A stretch of DNA of 64,000 nt, from NCBI GenBank assembly GCA_963771005.1, contig CAVYRO010000004.1, positions 62,001 to 126,000 on the forward strand, written 5' to 3'. A program made the position numbers and the translations under genes. The DNA is from DASQZK01 sp963771005. Lineage in GTDB: Bacteria > Bacteroidota > Bacteroidia > Bacteroidales > GCA-2748055. A model generated the notes under the pieces. The model was not told the origin of the DNA, ran no database searches, and saw only the letters and a list, made by a program, of their open reading frames with translations. Shown here one piece after another: positions 54,362 through 63,461 of the stretch. How positions within the stretch are numbered: position 1 is the first letter of the stretch; every line of letters starts with the position of its first letter.

Positions 54362-56548
54362 ATGACCAGGAAAAGCAGAAACAAAATCAAGAGGGATACA
54401 TGGAACAAAGACAAACTCATTGCCCTTTCCCTGGGCATCTTCTCTAAATTCCCCCAAAAAAATTTCAATTACAAACAGATCTCAAAGATGCTTGAGATCA
54501 AGGATGACGACCAGCGGCAACTCCTGGTACAGGTACTTGCCGAGCTGAAAAATTCCAATCAGCTCGAGGAAGTGCATACCGGTAAATACCGGTACAAATC
54601 GAGGGCCGGGTATGTTGTCGGCAAGATCGACATGACGCAGTACGGCTATGGGTTCCTGGTTGCCGAAGAACTCGAGGAAGATGTGTTCATCCCTCGCAAC
54701 CTGCTGCACACAGCTCTTGATGACGATACCGTGAAGGTGTACGTCTACCCTTCCAGGAAACACAGCAACCGGACCGAAGGCGAGGTCATCCAGATCATCG
54801 AAAGGGCGAAGGAAAGTTTCGTAGGTATCATTGAGATCTCCAACCAGTTCGCCTTTTTGATCACCGATGACAAGAAGATGCCATACGATCTTTTTATTCC
54901 GCTCGACAAGCTGAACGGTGCCAAAAACGGCGACAAGGCCATTGCGAGGATCACCGACTGGCCCGAGAAGGTGAAAAATCCGTTCGCTGAGATCACCAAA
55001 GTGCTCGGGCGTCCCGGCGAGAACGACGTGGAGATGCATTCCATCCTGGCCGAATTCAACCTCCCGTATCATTTTCCCGAAGAGGTGATCGCGGCTGCAG
55101 AGACGATCCCGGATAAGATCACCGATGCCGATTACGCGGAACGGCGCGACTTCCGAAAGATACCTACCTTCACCATCGATCCGAAAGACGCGAAGGATTT
55201 CGACGACGCCCTTTCCATGCAGCGCCTGGAGAACGGAAACCTCGAGGTCGGAGTGCATATCGCCGATGTCACACATTATGTTAAATCAAAAAGCATCATC
55301 GACCAGGAGGGATTTGACAGGGCCACTTCGGTTTACCTGGTCGACCGTGTCGTTCCGATGCTCCCGGAAAGACTTTCCAACTTTATATGCTCGCTGCGGC
55401 CCGATGAGGAGAAGCTCTGCTTTTCAGCCGTGTTTGAGCTCGACAGCGACGCCAATGTTCTGACTGAGTGGATCGGCCGGACAGTCATCCGCTCTCAGCG
55501 CCGTTTCACCTATGAAGAGGCACAGGCGGTGATTGAAGGAGAGGAAGGTGATATGAAAAACGAGATCCTCACGCTTCACAAGATGGCACAGATCCTGCGG
55601 AAGCGGCGGTTTGAAAAGGGTGCCATTGCCTTTGAAAGGGTGGAGGTGAAATTCAATCTCGATAAACAGGGTAACCCGCTAAGCGTTTACTTTAAGGAAC
55701 AGAAGGAGTCGAACCAGCTTGTCGAGGAATTTATGCTGCTCGCCAACCGGAGGGTGAGTGAGTTTGTGAACCGGGGATGCAAATTCGTCCAGGATGCCGG
55801 TCCCGGCGCCCAGTTGAAAAAGGAAAAAGCCAAAACCTTCGTCTACCGCATCCACGATAACCCCAATGCGGAGAAGCTGGAATCATTCTCCCGCTTCATA
55901 CGGAAATTCGGCTATTCACTCGATATGAGCTCCACGCGGAATGCTTCCGTATCGTTGAACAGGCTGCTTGACCAGGTGGAGGGGAAGAAGGAACAGAACG
56001 TGATCGAGACCCTCGCCCTCAGGGCTATGGCCAAGGCGAAATATTCCACCGACAATATAGGTCATTACGGGCTTGCATTCAAATATTATACGCATTTCAC
56101 CTCTCCCATCAGGCGCTACCCCGATATGATGGTCCATCGCATGCTGGCCCACTACCTCAACGGGGGGGATTCGAAGAACAAGAAAAGGTACGAGCTGCGA
56201 TGCGTGCATGCTTCCGATATGGAAAAACGGTCCATGGATGCCGAGCGGGCCTCTACCAAATACAAACAGGTCGAATTTATGAAGGACAGGGTGGGCGAGG
56301 AATTTGATGCCATCATCTCCGGCCTCACGGGTTTTGGGATCTTCGCCGAGATCATCGAGAACAAATGCGAGGGCATGATCTCCGTCCAGAGCCTCATGGA
56401 TGATTTCTATGAGTTCGACGAGGACGAATACATGATCGTTGGCAAGCGTACCAGACGCAAATTCCAGCTCGGAGACGAGATCCGGGTGGTGGTGAAGAAT
56501 GTCAATCTCCCGCGCCGCCAGCTCGACTTTTCAATGGCAGAATTCTGA
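54362..56548 (+). CDS. rnr: Ribonuclease R
   Basis: A 728-residue 3'-5' exoribonuclease. An N-terminal winged-helix/cold-shock region (~20-230; GYVVGKIDMTQYGYGFLVAEE, DVFIPRNLLHTALDDDTV) precedes the RNB catalytic domain (~270-600) with IDPKDAKDFDDALSM (metal-binding aspartates), VHIADVTHYV, GFDRATSVYLVDRVVPMLPE and HFTSPIRRYPDMMVHR. A C-terminal S1 domain (~640-725) has FDAIISGLTGFGIFAEI. It degrades structured RNA, which is of interest given the hairpin-rich intergenic DNA around it. The long basic tail of E. coli RNase R is absent. Confidence 0.96.
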   Translation: MTRKSRNKIKRDTWNKDKLIALSLGIFSKFPQKNFNYKQISKMLEIKDDDQRQLLVQVLAELKNSNQLEEVHTGKYRYKSRAGYVVGKIDMTQYGYGFLVAEELEEDVFIPRNLLHTALDDDTVKVYVYPSRKHSNRTEGEVIQIIERAKESFVGIIEISNQFAFLITDDKKMPYDLFIPLDKLNGAKNGDKAIARITDWPEKVKNPFAEITKVLGRPGENDVEMHSILAEFNLPYHFPEEVIAAAETIPDKITDADYAERRDFRKIPTFTIDPKDAKDFDDALSMQRLENGNLEVGVHIADVTHYVKSKSIIDQEGFDRATSVYLVDRVVPMLPERLSNFICSLRPDEEKLCFSAVFELDSDANVLTEWIGRTVIRSQRRFTYEEAQAVIEGEEGDMKNEILTLHKMAQILRKRRFEKGAIAFERVEVKFNLDKQGNPLSVYFKEQKESNQLVEEFMLLANRRVSEFVNRGCKFVQDAGPGAQLKKEKAKTFVYRIHDNPNAEKLESFSRFIRKFGYSLDMSSTRNASVSLNRLLDQVEGKKEQNVIETLALRAMAKAKYSTDNIGHYGLAFKYYTHFTSPIRRYPDMMVHRMLAHYLNGGDSKNKKRYELRCVHASDMEKRSMDAERASTKYKQVEFMKDRVGEEFDAIISGLTGFGIFAEIIENKCEGMISVQSLMDDFYEFDEDEYMIVGKRTRRKFQLGDEIRVVVKNVNLPRRQLDFSMAEF

Positions 56549-56787
56549 GGTTCGAAAAAAAGGCACTCCTTTACATCTTATATCGTCCACTTTAATAGTG
56601 AGATAGAGATTCCTTGATTTCACTGTCGACGGTTTGACTAAAAAAGTCGAATGAAATTTGGATTCGGTAAATTTGTCGCATAATTTTACAGGAGTTTTTC
56701 ATCCGAATAGATTTTATTTTAAATGCCGGACGGGACCCGTTTGTTTTTTAGGGACATGAGGGTTTCTTTCCTAATTCTTTCATCAAT

Positions 56788-57372
56788 ATGGTAGTACAGA
56801 AGGACGAGGTCAGGTCTAGGATCGTCAGCGTTGCGGGTAAAATTTTTACCCGTTTCGGGTACAGGAAGACCACGATGGAAGAAATTGCGATGGCGACCCG
56901 CAAGGGTAAGAGTTCCATCTATTACTATTTCGGCAGCAAGGAAGATATTTTCAGGGCCGTTGTTGAGAAGGAGGCCGGTGAACTGAAGCAGGAACTCACC
57001 AATGCCGTGGCGGAGGTCGATGATCCGATCGACCAGCTGAAGACCTACATCCTATTCCGGATGCACAAGCTGAAAACACTTACCAATTTTTATACCGCTC
57101 TCAAAAGTGACTACCTCAGTCACCTCGAATTCATTGAAAACATCCGCAAGGAGTACGACCGGGATGAGATCACGCTGGTGAGGAACATCCTGCAGGAAGG
57201 CATCAAACGGAATGAATTCGTGATCGACGATCCGGAGCTGGGTGCGGTGGCTATCGTCACGGCGATGAAGGGGCTGGAGATCCCGTTGTTCATAAAGAAG
57301 GAGCACGGCAAGATCGAGGACAGGCTGGATAATCTGATCAAATTCTTATTTTACGGCCTCGTTAGAAGATAG
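56788..57372 (+). CDS. TetR/AcrR family transcriptional regulator
   Basis: A 194-residue regulator. The N-terminal helix-turn-helix (~10-58) reads RIVSVAGKIFTRFGYRKTTM, EEIAMATRKGKSSIYYYFGS and KEDIFRAVVEKE, the TetR pattern. The C-terminal ligand and dimer domain is not assignable to a known subgroup. It stands alone, 239 bases after rnr, with no efflux or lipid gene next to it, so the target is unknown. TAAATTTG at 56668-56675 resembles a -7 element but has no matching upstream TTTG at the right distance. Confidence 0.9.
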   Translation: MVVQKDEVRSRIVSVAGKIFTRFGYRKTTMEEIAMATRKGKSSIYYYFGSKEDIFRAVVEKEAGELKQELTNAVAEVDDPIDQLKTYILFRMHKLKTLTNFYTALKSDYLSHLEFIENIRKEYDRDEITLVRNILQEGIKRNEFVIDDPELGAVAIVTAMKGLEIPLFIKKEHGKIEDRLDNLIKFLFYGLVRR

Positions 57373-57878
57373 ATCCCGGAATGTGGAACGCGGGTTTGAT
57401 TGTTTGAGGGTTGTTTGAGAGAAAATCAATGTAGAACGCGGATTGAAACGGATTTTTACGGGTGATCGCGGATTTTTCAGGTTCGGGTTTAAAAAAGGGA
57501 AAGTTAAAAATCTTAATCCGTGAGATCCGTTCCGATAGCCATCGGAATCCGTCAAATCCGTGTTCCTCTTCCTCTTCACCAAATCACCAAATCACCAAAT
57601 TCTTCGGGGAGTTTCACCACAGATTTCACAGATTATCACAGAAAAAGTTGTTTCAGGCGATTTCAAATTGTTTCAGATGGTTTGAATCCAATTCACCAAA
57701 TCACCAAATCACCAAATCACCAAATCACCAAATCACCAAATTCTTCGGGGAGTTTCACCACAGATTTCACAGATTATCACAGAAAAAGTTGTTTCAGGCG
57801 ATTTCAAATTGTTTGAGATGGTTTGAATTCCAATCAACAAATCAACAAATCGACAAATCAACAAATTCTTCCGGAGTA
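57373..57878. repeat. Repeat-filled gap between converging tetR and lspA
   Basis: Left part (57380-57480): gtggaacgcgggtttg, gtagaacgcggattg and gggtgatcgcggattt strings. Then ttccgatagccatcggaatc (TTCCGAT / ATCGGAA hairpin) at ~57525. Next is a tandem duplication of about 141 bases (ttcttcggggagtttcacca at 57600 and 57741), each unit with caccaaat strings, accacagatttcacagatt, tttcaggcgatttcaaattg and gatggtttgaat. A third decayed caacaaat block ends at ~57868. A 177-codon frame through it (NHQITK repeats) is not a gene. Confidence 0.9.
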
Positions 57879-58538
57879 TCAAATGGTTTGTTCGGAAACT
57901 TTCGCCTTTCGCCTTTCATCTTTCTCCTTGTCTACGTGCGCGAAGAATCTTTTCTGAAAGATCAGAATGGACGCGACGCCGATGGTGATGGATGAATCAG
58001 CAATGTTAAATACAGGCCGGAAGAATTCGAAGCTCTCTCCGCCCTTGAACGGTACCCATTCCGGCCAATTGCCGGTGATGACCGGGAAATATAGCATATC
58101 CACGACCTTCCCGTGCAGGAAACCCGCATAACCGCCGCCTGACGGGAAAAGGACCGCCTTTGAGAACTGGGTGCTGTCGGTGAAGATCAAACCGTAGAAA
58201 GCGCTGTCGATGATGTTGCCAAAGGCGCCGGCCAGGATCAGCGAAACGCAGATGACCAGACCGGTATGCGATTTTTCACGGATCAGGTGACGGAGGTAGA
58301 TACCGATGCCGATCACCGCCACGATCCGGAACATGCTTAGGATCACCTTACCGTAATCGCCGGGAAAGTCAAAACCAAAGGCCATGCCGTTGTTCTCGAT
58401 GAATTTGATGTCAAACCAGTGACCGGCAATGAAAAAGTCCTGGTAAAGGAACATGTTGGTCTTGACGATGATCTTCAGGACCTGGTCCAGGACAAGGACC
58501 AGGACGATGACCAGTACTGATTTTTTAGTTATGCTCAT
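57879..58538 (-). CDS. lspA: Lipoprotein signal peptidase (signal peptidase II)
   Basis: 219 residues, longer than the proteobacterial ~165 because of an insertion before the last membrane helix, as seen in Bacteroidota. Four membrane segments are visible (SVLVIVLVLVLDQVLKIIV, VILSMFRIVAVIGIGIYL, GLVICVSLILAGAFGNIID, ITIGVASILIF). The two catalytic aspartates lie in GNIIDSAFYG and FNIADSSI. It cuts diacylated prolipoproteins, such as the Wza-like protein here, at the inner membrane. In the ileS - dksA-like - lspA order common in this phylum. Confidence 0.95.
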   Translation of the reverse strand: MSITKKSVLVIVLVLVLDQVLKIIVKTNMFLYQDFFIAGHWFDIKFIENNGMAFGFDFPGDYGKVILSMFRIVAVIGIGIYLRHLIREKSHTGLVICVSLILAGAFGNIIDSAFYGLIFTDSTQFSKAVLFPSGGGYAGFLHGKVVDMLYFPVITGNWPEWVPFKGGESFEFFRPVFNIADSSITIGVASILIFQKRFFAHVDKEKDERRKAKVSEQTI

Positions 58539-58701
58539 GAATCGAAAACTTTCAGGTTGCAGGTTTCAGATTACAGATTACAGATATTTTAACGCTAGTC
58601 TTTTTTTTAACCACAGATTATCACGGATTAGCACAGATTGGCACAGGTTGGGGCTGGAGCTCTTTCCGGCATGCAAATGTGCAAAAAAAAATTCATTACA
58701 T
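58539..58701. repeat. cacagatt-type repeats upstream of lspA
   Basis: Contains ttacagattacagata near 58570 and accacagattatcacgga, ttagcacagattggcacagg at ~58610-58650, variants of the strings at 49771 and 57611. No gene. Confidence 0.75.
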
Positions 58702-58748
58702 CCTGTAAAACAAAACGTGAAGTGTGTTTCCATTTTACACACTTCACG
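58702..58748 (-). terminator. Strong terminator after the DksA-like gene
   Basis: CGTGAAGTGTGT at 58716 pairs perfectly with ACACACTTCACG (12 base pairs, 9-base loop). On the minus strand it is followed by TTTTGTTTTAC. It ends the DksA-like transcript before lspA, so lspA needs its own promoter. Confidence 0.92.
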
Positions 58749-58805
58749 GCAGTTCATTTTTATTCTTCCCGGCTTCCCGGGTCAGTGAATCGGAGATCAT
58801 CAGGT

Positions 58806-59186
58806 TCAGTGGCCGCTTTTTTCCTTGGCATCGATACTTAGCGTAGCATGCGGAACCGCCCTAAGCCTTTCCTTGGGAATGAGTTTACCCGTTTCACGGC
58901 ATACTCCGTAGGTCTTGTTTTCGACCCTTACCAGGGCGGCCTGTAGATGCTGGATGAACTTAAGTTGACGCTGCGCAAGCTTACCGGCTTCTTCCTTGGA
59001 AAGCGTAGCTGCACCTTCCTCGAGAACCTTAAAAGTCGGGGAGGTATCCTGAGTGTCATTGTTATCAGACTGCGTAATGGCGCTTTTCAGCAACTCATAG
59101 TCCTCCTTGGCTTTTTCAAGCTTCTGGTTGATGAGCAGTTTGAATTCCACCAACTCCTCATCTGAATACCTTGTCTTTTCAGCCAT
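58806..59186 (-). CDS. TraR/DksA-family protein with degenerate zinc finger
   Basis: 126 residues. An N-terminal coiled-coil region (ELVEFKLLINQKLEKAKEDY ... EEAGKLAQRQLKFIQHLQAA) precedes YGVCRETGKLIPKERLRAVP and HATLSIDAK. Only one cysteine remains of the four that bind zinc in E. coli DksA, which is common in Bacteroidota members. The family binds the RNA polymerase secondary channel and adjusts rRNA and stress transcription, often with ppGpp. It lies 60 bases after ileS on the same strand. Confidence 0.9.
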   Translation of the reverse strand: MAEKTRYSDEELVEFKLLINQKLEKAKEDYELLKSAITQSDNNDTQDTSPTFKVLEEGAATLSKEEAGKLAQRQLKFIQHLQAALVRVENKTYGVCRETGKLIPKERLRAVPHATLSIDAKEKSGH

Positions 59187-59246
59187 AGCTTTGTTATTTT
59201 TATAGTTGTCTAAATTTAGAAAATTTTTAATTAATACATCATTTTT

Positions 59247-62200
59247 TTATGACAACCTGGCGATTTTGATTTTGGTCCTTATCTCCTCATCAATCTCTAT
59301 TTCAGTCGCATCATTATTCAATGAATCCACAAGTGCAATTTTCTTTGCAAGAGTCTGTGAACCAATGTAATCCATGTGTTTTCTCACGGCCTCATCGATT
59401 GCGTCATTTTTCTGGATCTCCACCGATATTTTATCGGTCACATCAAAGCCACTGTCCTTCCTGATATTCTGGATCCTGTTAATAAATTCTCTTGCTATCC
59501 CTTCATAACGCAATTCGCCCGTAATTGTTATATCGAGGGCGACGGTTATCCTTCCTTCATTGGCTACGAGCCATCCGGGGATGTCTTCCGAGATGATCTC
59601 AACCTCTTCAAGATCAATGGTTAATATTTCGTCACCGGCCTTGATCGCGCGGGTGCCCGTCTTTTCAAATTCGGCAATTTCTTCCTGGTTCATTGAGGTG
59701 AGAGCGCCGGAAACGGACTTCATAAGCTTGCCGTATCTGGGTCCCAGTTTTTTAAAGTCGGGCTTGATCTTTTTTACAAGGATCCCCGCCGTATCGCCAA
59801 GGTATTCCACTTCCTTCACGTTCACTTCCGAAAGGATAAGATCCTTCACGGCCTCGAACTTCTCAAGGAACCCCGGTTCGGTAACGGGCACCATGATCCT
59901 GTTCAGCGGCTGCCGAACCTTGATGTTCACCCTTCTCCGGAGACTGAGCACCATCGACGACACCGCCTGGGCTATCTCCATCCGTTCCTCGAGTTCCCTG
60001 TCAATGAGTTTTTCATCATGTACCGGGAAACGTGATAAATGCACTGAATCGTCGGCATGCATCCCCGTGATCCTGTTCAGGTCGCGGTAAAGTTTGTCGG
60101 TATAAAAGGGCGCGATGGGCGATGCCAGGATGGCTACCGTTTCCAGGCAGGTATATAAAGTCTGGTAGGCCGAGATCTTGTCGTTGGTATAACCGCCTCC
60201 CCAGTATCTCTTGCGGTTTAGCCTCACGTACCAGTTGCTGAGGTTCTCGGTCACGAAGTCCTGGATCAGACGCGCGGCGCGTGTGATCTCGTAGTTATCG
60301 TAATTTTCCTTCACCTCCTTCACCAGCGAGTTCAGGAGTGAGATGATCCAACGGTCGATCTCCGGCCGCTTGTCCACCGCGATCTCCTTTTCAGCAAAGT
60401 TAAAGCCGTCCACGTTCGCGTAGAGTGCAAAAAAGGAATAGGTATTGTGAAGTGTGCCGAAGAATTTCCTTTTCACTTCGTCGAGACCCGAAAGATCGAA
60501 TTTCAGGTTATCCCAGGGCTGGGCGTTGGTCATCATGTACCACCGCAGCGGATCCGAACCGTGCTCTTCGATGGTTTTGAAAGGATCGACGGCATTACCC
60601 AGTCGTTTGGACATCTTGTTGCCGTTCTTGTCGAGTACGAGCCCATTGGAGATGATGTTCCGGAAAGCCACTGAATCAAAGAGCATGGCGGCTATGGCAT
60701 GGAGGGTGAAGAACCATCCGCGTGTCTGATCCACCCCTTCGGCGACAAAATCGGCCGGGAAATGCTTGTCAAAATGATCCTTGTTCTCGAAAGGATAATG
60801 AAGCTGGGCATAGGGCATGGAACCCGAATCGAACCATACATCGATGAGATCGGGTTCGCGGAACATCTTTTTCCCGGAAGCCGATACCAGCACCACATCG
60901 TCGACGAAAGGACGGTGCAGGTCGAAACGGGTATAGTTGACCGTACTGAAATCGTTTTCCTTAAAATCCTTCAGGGGATTGGCTTTCATAAAGCCGGCCT
61001 TGACCGACCGTTCGATCTCTTTTTTCAGTTCAGCCACCGAACCGATGCATTTCTGCTCCTGTTTGTCCACGGAAACCCAGATAGGCAGTGGGGTGCCCCA
61101 GTACCGTGAGCGTGAGAGGTTCCAGTCCACCAGGTTTTCGAGCCATTTCCCGAAACGTCCGCTGCCGGTCGATTCGGGCTTCCAGTTGATGGTATCGTTC
61201 AGCGACATCATCTTTTCTTTGAGGGCAGTTGTCCGGATGAACCAGGAATCCAGCGGGTAATACAGTACGGGCTTGTCGGTGCGCCAGCAGTGCGGGTAGC
61301 TGTGAACGTGTTTCTCGATACGGAACACGCGGTCGGCATGCTTCAGATTCACGGCAATGTCGATATCCGCCGTAGTGGCATCGGCGGGAAGCGTTTCGTC
61401 GTATTCATTTTTCACAAAACGGCCGGCGAATTTACCGTATTCATCCACGTTCACCCTCTCGCGGATGAATTTTTTATCGAGGTCGGTGAGCCGGATGAAC
61501 CGCCCGCGCTTATCCACCAGCGGGCTCATATTACCTTCACTGTCGGTGACTGTAAGCGGAGGGATACCATTTTCCTTTGCCACCCGGTAGTCATCGGAGC
61601 CAAAGGTTGGAGCGATATGGACGATCCCCGTCCCGTCGTCGGTGGTTACGAAATCGCCGGTGACGACGCGGAAGGCGTTCTCACCGGGATCCACCCATTT
61701 CAGCAGTTGCTCGTACCGGATATCTTTCAGTTCGGCTCCCCTGTATTCATCGAGCACGCGGAACGGTATATTTTTATCGCCCGCCTTATATTCATCAAAG
61801 GGCAGATCGCCGTTCTTTTCCGGGAAGAAAGAGCCGAGAAGGTCTTTGGCCAGGATGACGGTTATGGGCGTTCCGCTGTAGGGATTGAAAGTTTCAACCC
61901 TTACGTAAACGATCTCTGCACCCACGGCCAGCGCCGTGTTGGAAGGCAGTGTCCAGGGTGTGGTGGTCCATGCCAGGAAGAAAACGGCGTTATCCGTGTT
62001 GCGGAAGAGGAGTTCGGACCGCTCGTCCCGGGTGACCCTGAACTGGGCCACGGCAGTTGTATCCTTGACATCGCGGTAGCATCCCGGCTGATTCAGTTCA
62101 TGCGTGCTGAGCCCGGTGCCGGCTGCCGGCGAGTAAGGCTGGATGGTGTAGCCCTTGTAAAGAAGCTTCTTTTCATAGAGCTGTTTCAGCAGCCACCACA

Positions 62201-62681
62201 ACGTTTCGATGTACCGGTTATCGTAGGTGACGTAGGGATCCTCCATATCGATCCAGTACCCCATCCTGTCGGTGAGCTCTTCCCACTCCCGCGTGTATTT
62301 CATGACCTCTTTACGGCAGGCCTCGTTATAGCCGGCGATGGAGATCTTCTTCCCGATGTCTTCCTTGGTGATGCCCAGCATATGCTCCACGCTCAGCTCC
62401 ACCGGTAGTCCGTGCGTATCCCACCCGGCTTTGCGGTCGACGCGGTAACCCCCGAGCGTCTTGTAGCGGCATATGATATCCTTGATGGTGCGTGACATCA
62501 CATGGTGGATACCCGGCTTGCCGTTGGCAGACGGGGGCCCTTCATAGAATACAAAGGCAGGACCGTTTTCCCGGGTCGATATGCTTTTCCTGAAAGTCTC
62601 TTCCTCCCGCCATAGCCGGAGGACGTCAGTGTTTATCTTTGACAGGTTTAAATTCTTATATTCGGGAAACTTCTTACTCAT
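59247..62681 (-). CDS. ileS: Isoleucyl-tRNA synthetase (eukaryote-like long form)
   Basis: 1144 residues, longer than the ~940 of the common bacterial form and similar to the type 2 (eukaryote-like) enzyme. Motifs: FYEGPPSANGKPGIHHVMSR (HIGH-type region), RKAGWDTHGLPVELSVE, the editing domain with AWTTTPWTLPSNTALAVG, a GNKMSKRLGN KMSKS loop, DVWFDSGSMPYAQ, then the anticodon-binding domain. The C-terminal zinc finger of the short bacterial form is absent. Type 2 enzymes are usually less sensitive to mupirocin; that is family knowledge, not shown here. Confidence 0.96.
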   Translation of the reverse strand: MSKKFPEYKNLNLSKINTDVLRLWREEETFRKSISTRENGPAFVFYEGPPSANGKPGIHHVMSRTIKDIICRYKTLGGYRVDRKAGWDTHGLPVELSVEHMLGITKEDIGKKISIAGYNEACRKEVMKYTREWEELTDRMGYWIDMEDPYVTYDNRYIETLWWLLKQLYEKKLLYKGYTIQPYSPAAGTGLSTHELNQPGCYRDVKDTTAVAQFRVTRDERSELLFRNTDNAVFFLAWTTTPWTLPSNTALAVGAEIVYVRVETFNPYSGTPITVILAKDLLGSFFPEKNGDLPFDEYKAGDKNIPFRVLDEYRGAELKDIRYEQLLKWVDPGENAFRVVTGDFVTTDDGTGIVHIAPTFGSDDYRVAKENGIPPLTVTDSEGNMSPLVDKRGRFIRLTDLDKKFIRERVNVDEYGKFAGRFVKNEYDETLPADATTADIDIAVNLKHADRVFRIEKHVHSYPHCWRTDKPVLYYPLDSWFIRTTALKEKMMSLNDTINWKPESTGSGRFGKWLENLVDWNLSRSRYWGTPLPIWVSVDKQEQKCIGSVAELKKEIERSVKAGFMKANPLKDFKENDFSTVNYTRFDLHRPFVDDVVLVSASGKKMFREPDLIDVWFDSGSMPYAQLHYPFENKDHFDKHFPADFVAEGVDQTRGWFFTLHAIAAMLFDSVAFRNIISNGLVLDKNGNKMSKRLGNAVDPFKTIEEHGSDPLRWYMMTNAQPWDNLKFDLSGLDEVKRKFFGTLHNTYSFFALYANVDGFNFAEKEIAVDKRPEIDRWIISLLNSLVKEVKENYDNYEITRAARLIQDFVTENLSNWYVRLNRKRYWGGGYTNDKISAYQTLYTCLETVAILASPIAPFYTDKLYRDLNRITGMHADDSVHLSRFPVHDEKLIDRELEERMEIAQAVSSMVLSLRRRVNIKVRQPLNRIMVPVTEPGFLEKFEAVKDLILSEVNVKEVEYLGDTAGILVKKIKPDFKKLGPRYGKLMKSVSGALTSMNQEEIAEFEKTGTRAIKAGDEILTIDLEEVEIISEDIPGWLVANEGRITVALDITITGELRYEGIAREFINRIQNIRKDSGFDVTDKISVEIQKNDAIDEAVRKHMDYIGSQTLAKKIALVDSLNNDATEIEIDEEIRTKIKIARLS

Positions 62682-63073
62682 TGCAGATTACTCGTTTATG
62701 AACGGTAAAATTTTAGTGGTGCAAAGATAATAAATTTCGGGGAGAATGTGGAACGCGGATTTTCGCGGGTTTTGACGGATGATCGCGGGTTTGGTTGTTT
62801 GAAGTTTCTCATAAATCCACGCAATTTGGTGAAGTTTAAAGAGGAACACAGATTTAACGGATAAAGACGGATTCTCACGGATTAAGAATTTGGTGATTTG
62901 GTGGATACTTGATATTGCTTGATATGGTTTGAGTTAGGTTAAATCTTCATCCGTGAAAATCCGCGTTTATCCGTCAAATCCGTGTTCCTCTTCCCTCAAA
63001 CCATTTCAAATCCGCGATCACCCGTCCAAATCCGTTCCGATAGCCATCGGAATCCGCGTTCCACATTCAATCC
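62682..63073. repeat. Left half of the ileS/histidine-kinase gap: cgcggatt and atttggtg strings
   Basis: Contains gtggaacgcggattttcgcgg, gacggatgatcgcgggttt (62751-62790), gaggaacacagatttaacgg (62840), atttggtgatttggtgg (62888-62903) and gatatggtttgag (62923). These are the reverse complements of strings that fill the right half. From about 62945 the orientation switches (atccgtgaaaatccgcg, atccgtcaaatccgtgttcc, ttccgatagccatcggaa at ~63035). Confidence 0.85.
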
Positions 63074-63176
63074 TTTTACACCTCACCCCCCCGGCCCCCC
63101 TCTCCTGAAAAGCGAGGGGGGTGATCCTTCGAAAGGGTATATAATTTAAATAAAAACAACCCTCGAACAATTTTCA
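63074..63176. repeat. GC-hairpin element, copy F
   Basis: As copy A, but with CCTTCGAAAGGGTATATAAT in place of the CCTTCGAAGGGATACATGAT segment. It is followed by tagcgctcaaaccatatcaa and then the 10-bp array. Confidence 0.92.
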
Positions 63177-63186
63177 AGTAGCGCTC

Positions 63187-63300
63187 AAACCATATCAAAC
63201 CATATCAAACCATCTCAAACCATTTCAAACCATTTCAAACCATCTCAAACCATTTCAAACCATCTCAAACCATCTCAAACCATTTCAAACCATCTTAAAC
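63187..63300. repeat. Array of CAAACCATCT/CAAACCATTT repeats
   Basis: About eleven units, 10-base phased, with ATATC, ATCTC and ATTTC spacers. Orientation CCATTTCAAA, pointing toward the histidine kinase gene. Confidence 0.92.
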
Positions 63301-63349
63301 CCGCGATCATCCGTCAAATCCGCGAAAATCCGCGTTCCACATTCAACCC

Positions 63350-63452
63350 TTTTACACCTCACCCCCCCGGCCCCCCTCTCCTGAAAAGCGAGGGGGGTGA
63401 TCCTTCGAAAGGGTATATAATTTAAATAAAAACAACCCTCGAACAATTTTCA
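63350..63452. repeat. GC-hairpin element, copy G
   Basis: Identical in type to copy F, 276 bases away. It is followed by the same tagcgctcaaaccatatt start of the 10-bp array, so F and G are a tandem duplication of element plus array. Confidence 0.92.
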
Positions 63453-63461
63453 AGTAGCGCT

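Noticed and set aside
54482..55276. 264-codon minus-strand frame inside rnr
   Set aside because: Antisense shadow of the RNase R N-terminal region.
57462..57995. 177-codon plus-strand frame with NHQITK repeats
   Set aside because: It is a translation of intergenic caccaaat and cacagatt repeats that runs into lspA on the other strand.
58806..59186. Loss of zinc-finger cysteines in the DksA-like protein as a defect
   Set aside because: The same degenerate form is usual in Bacteroidota members of the family, so it is not evidence of inactivation.
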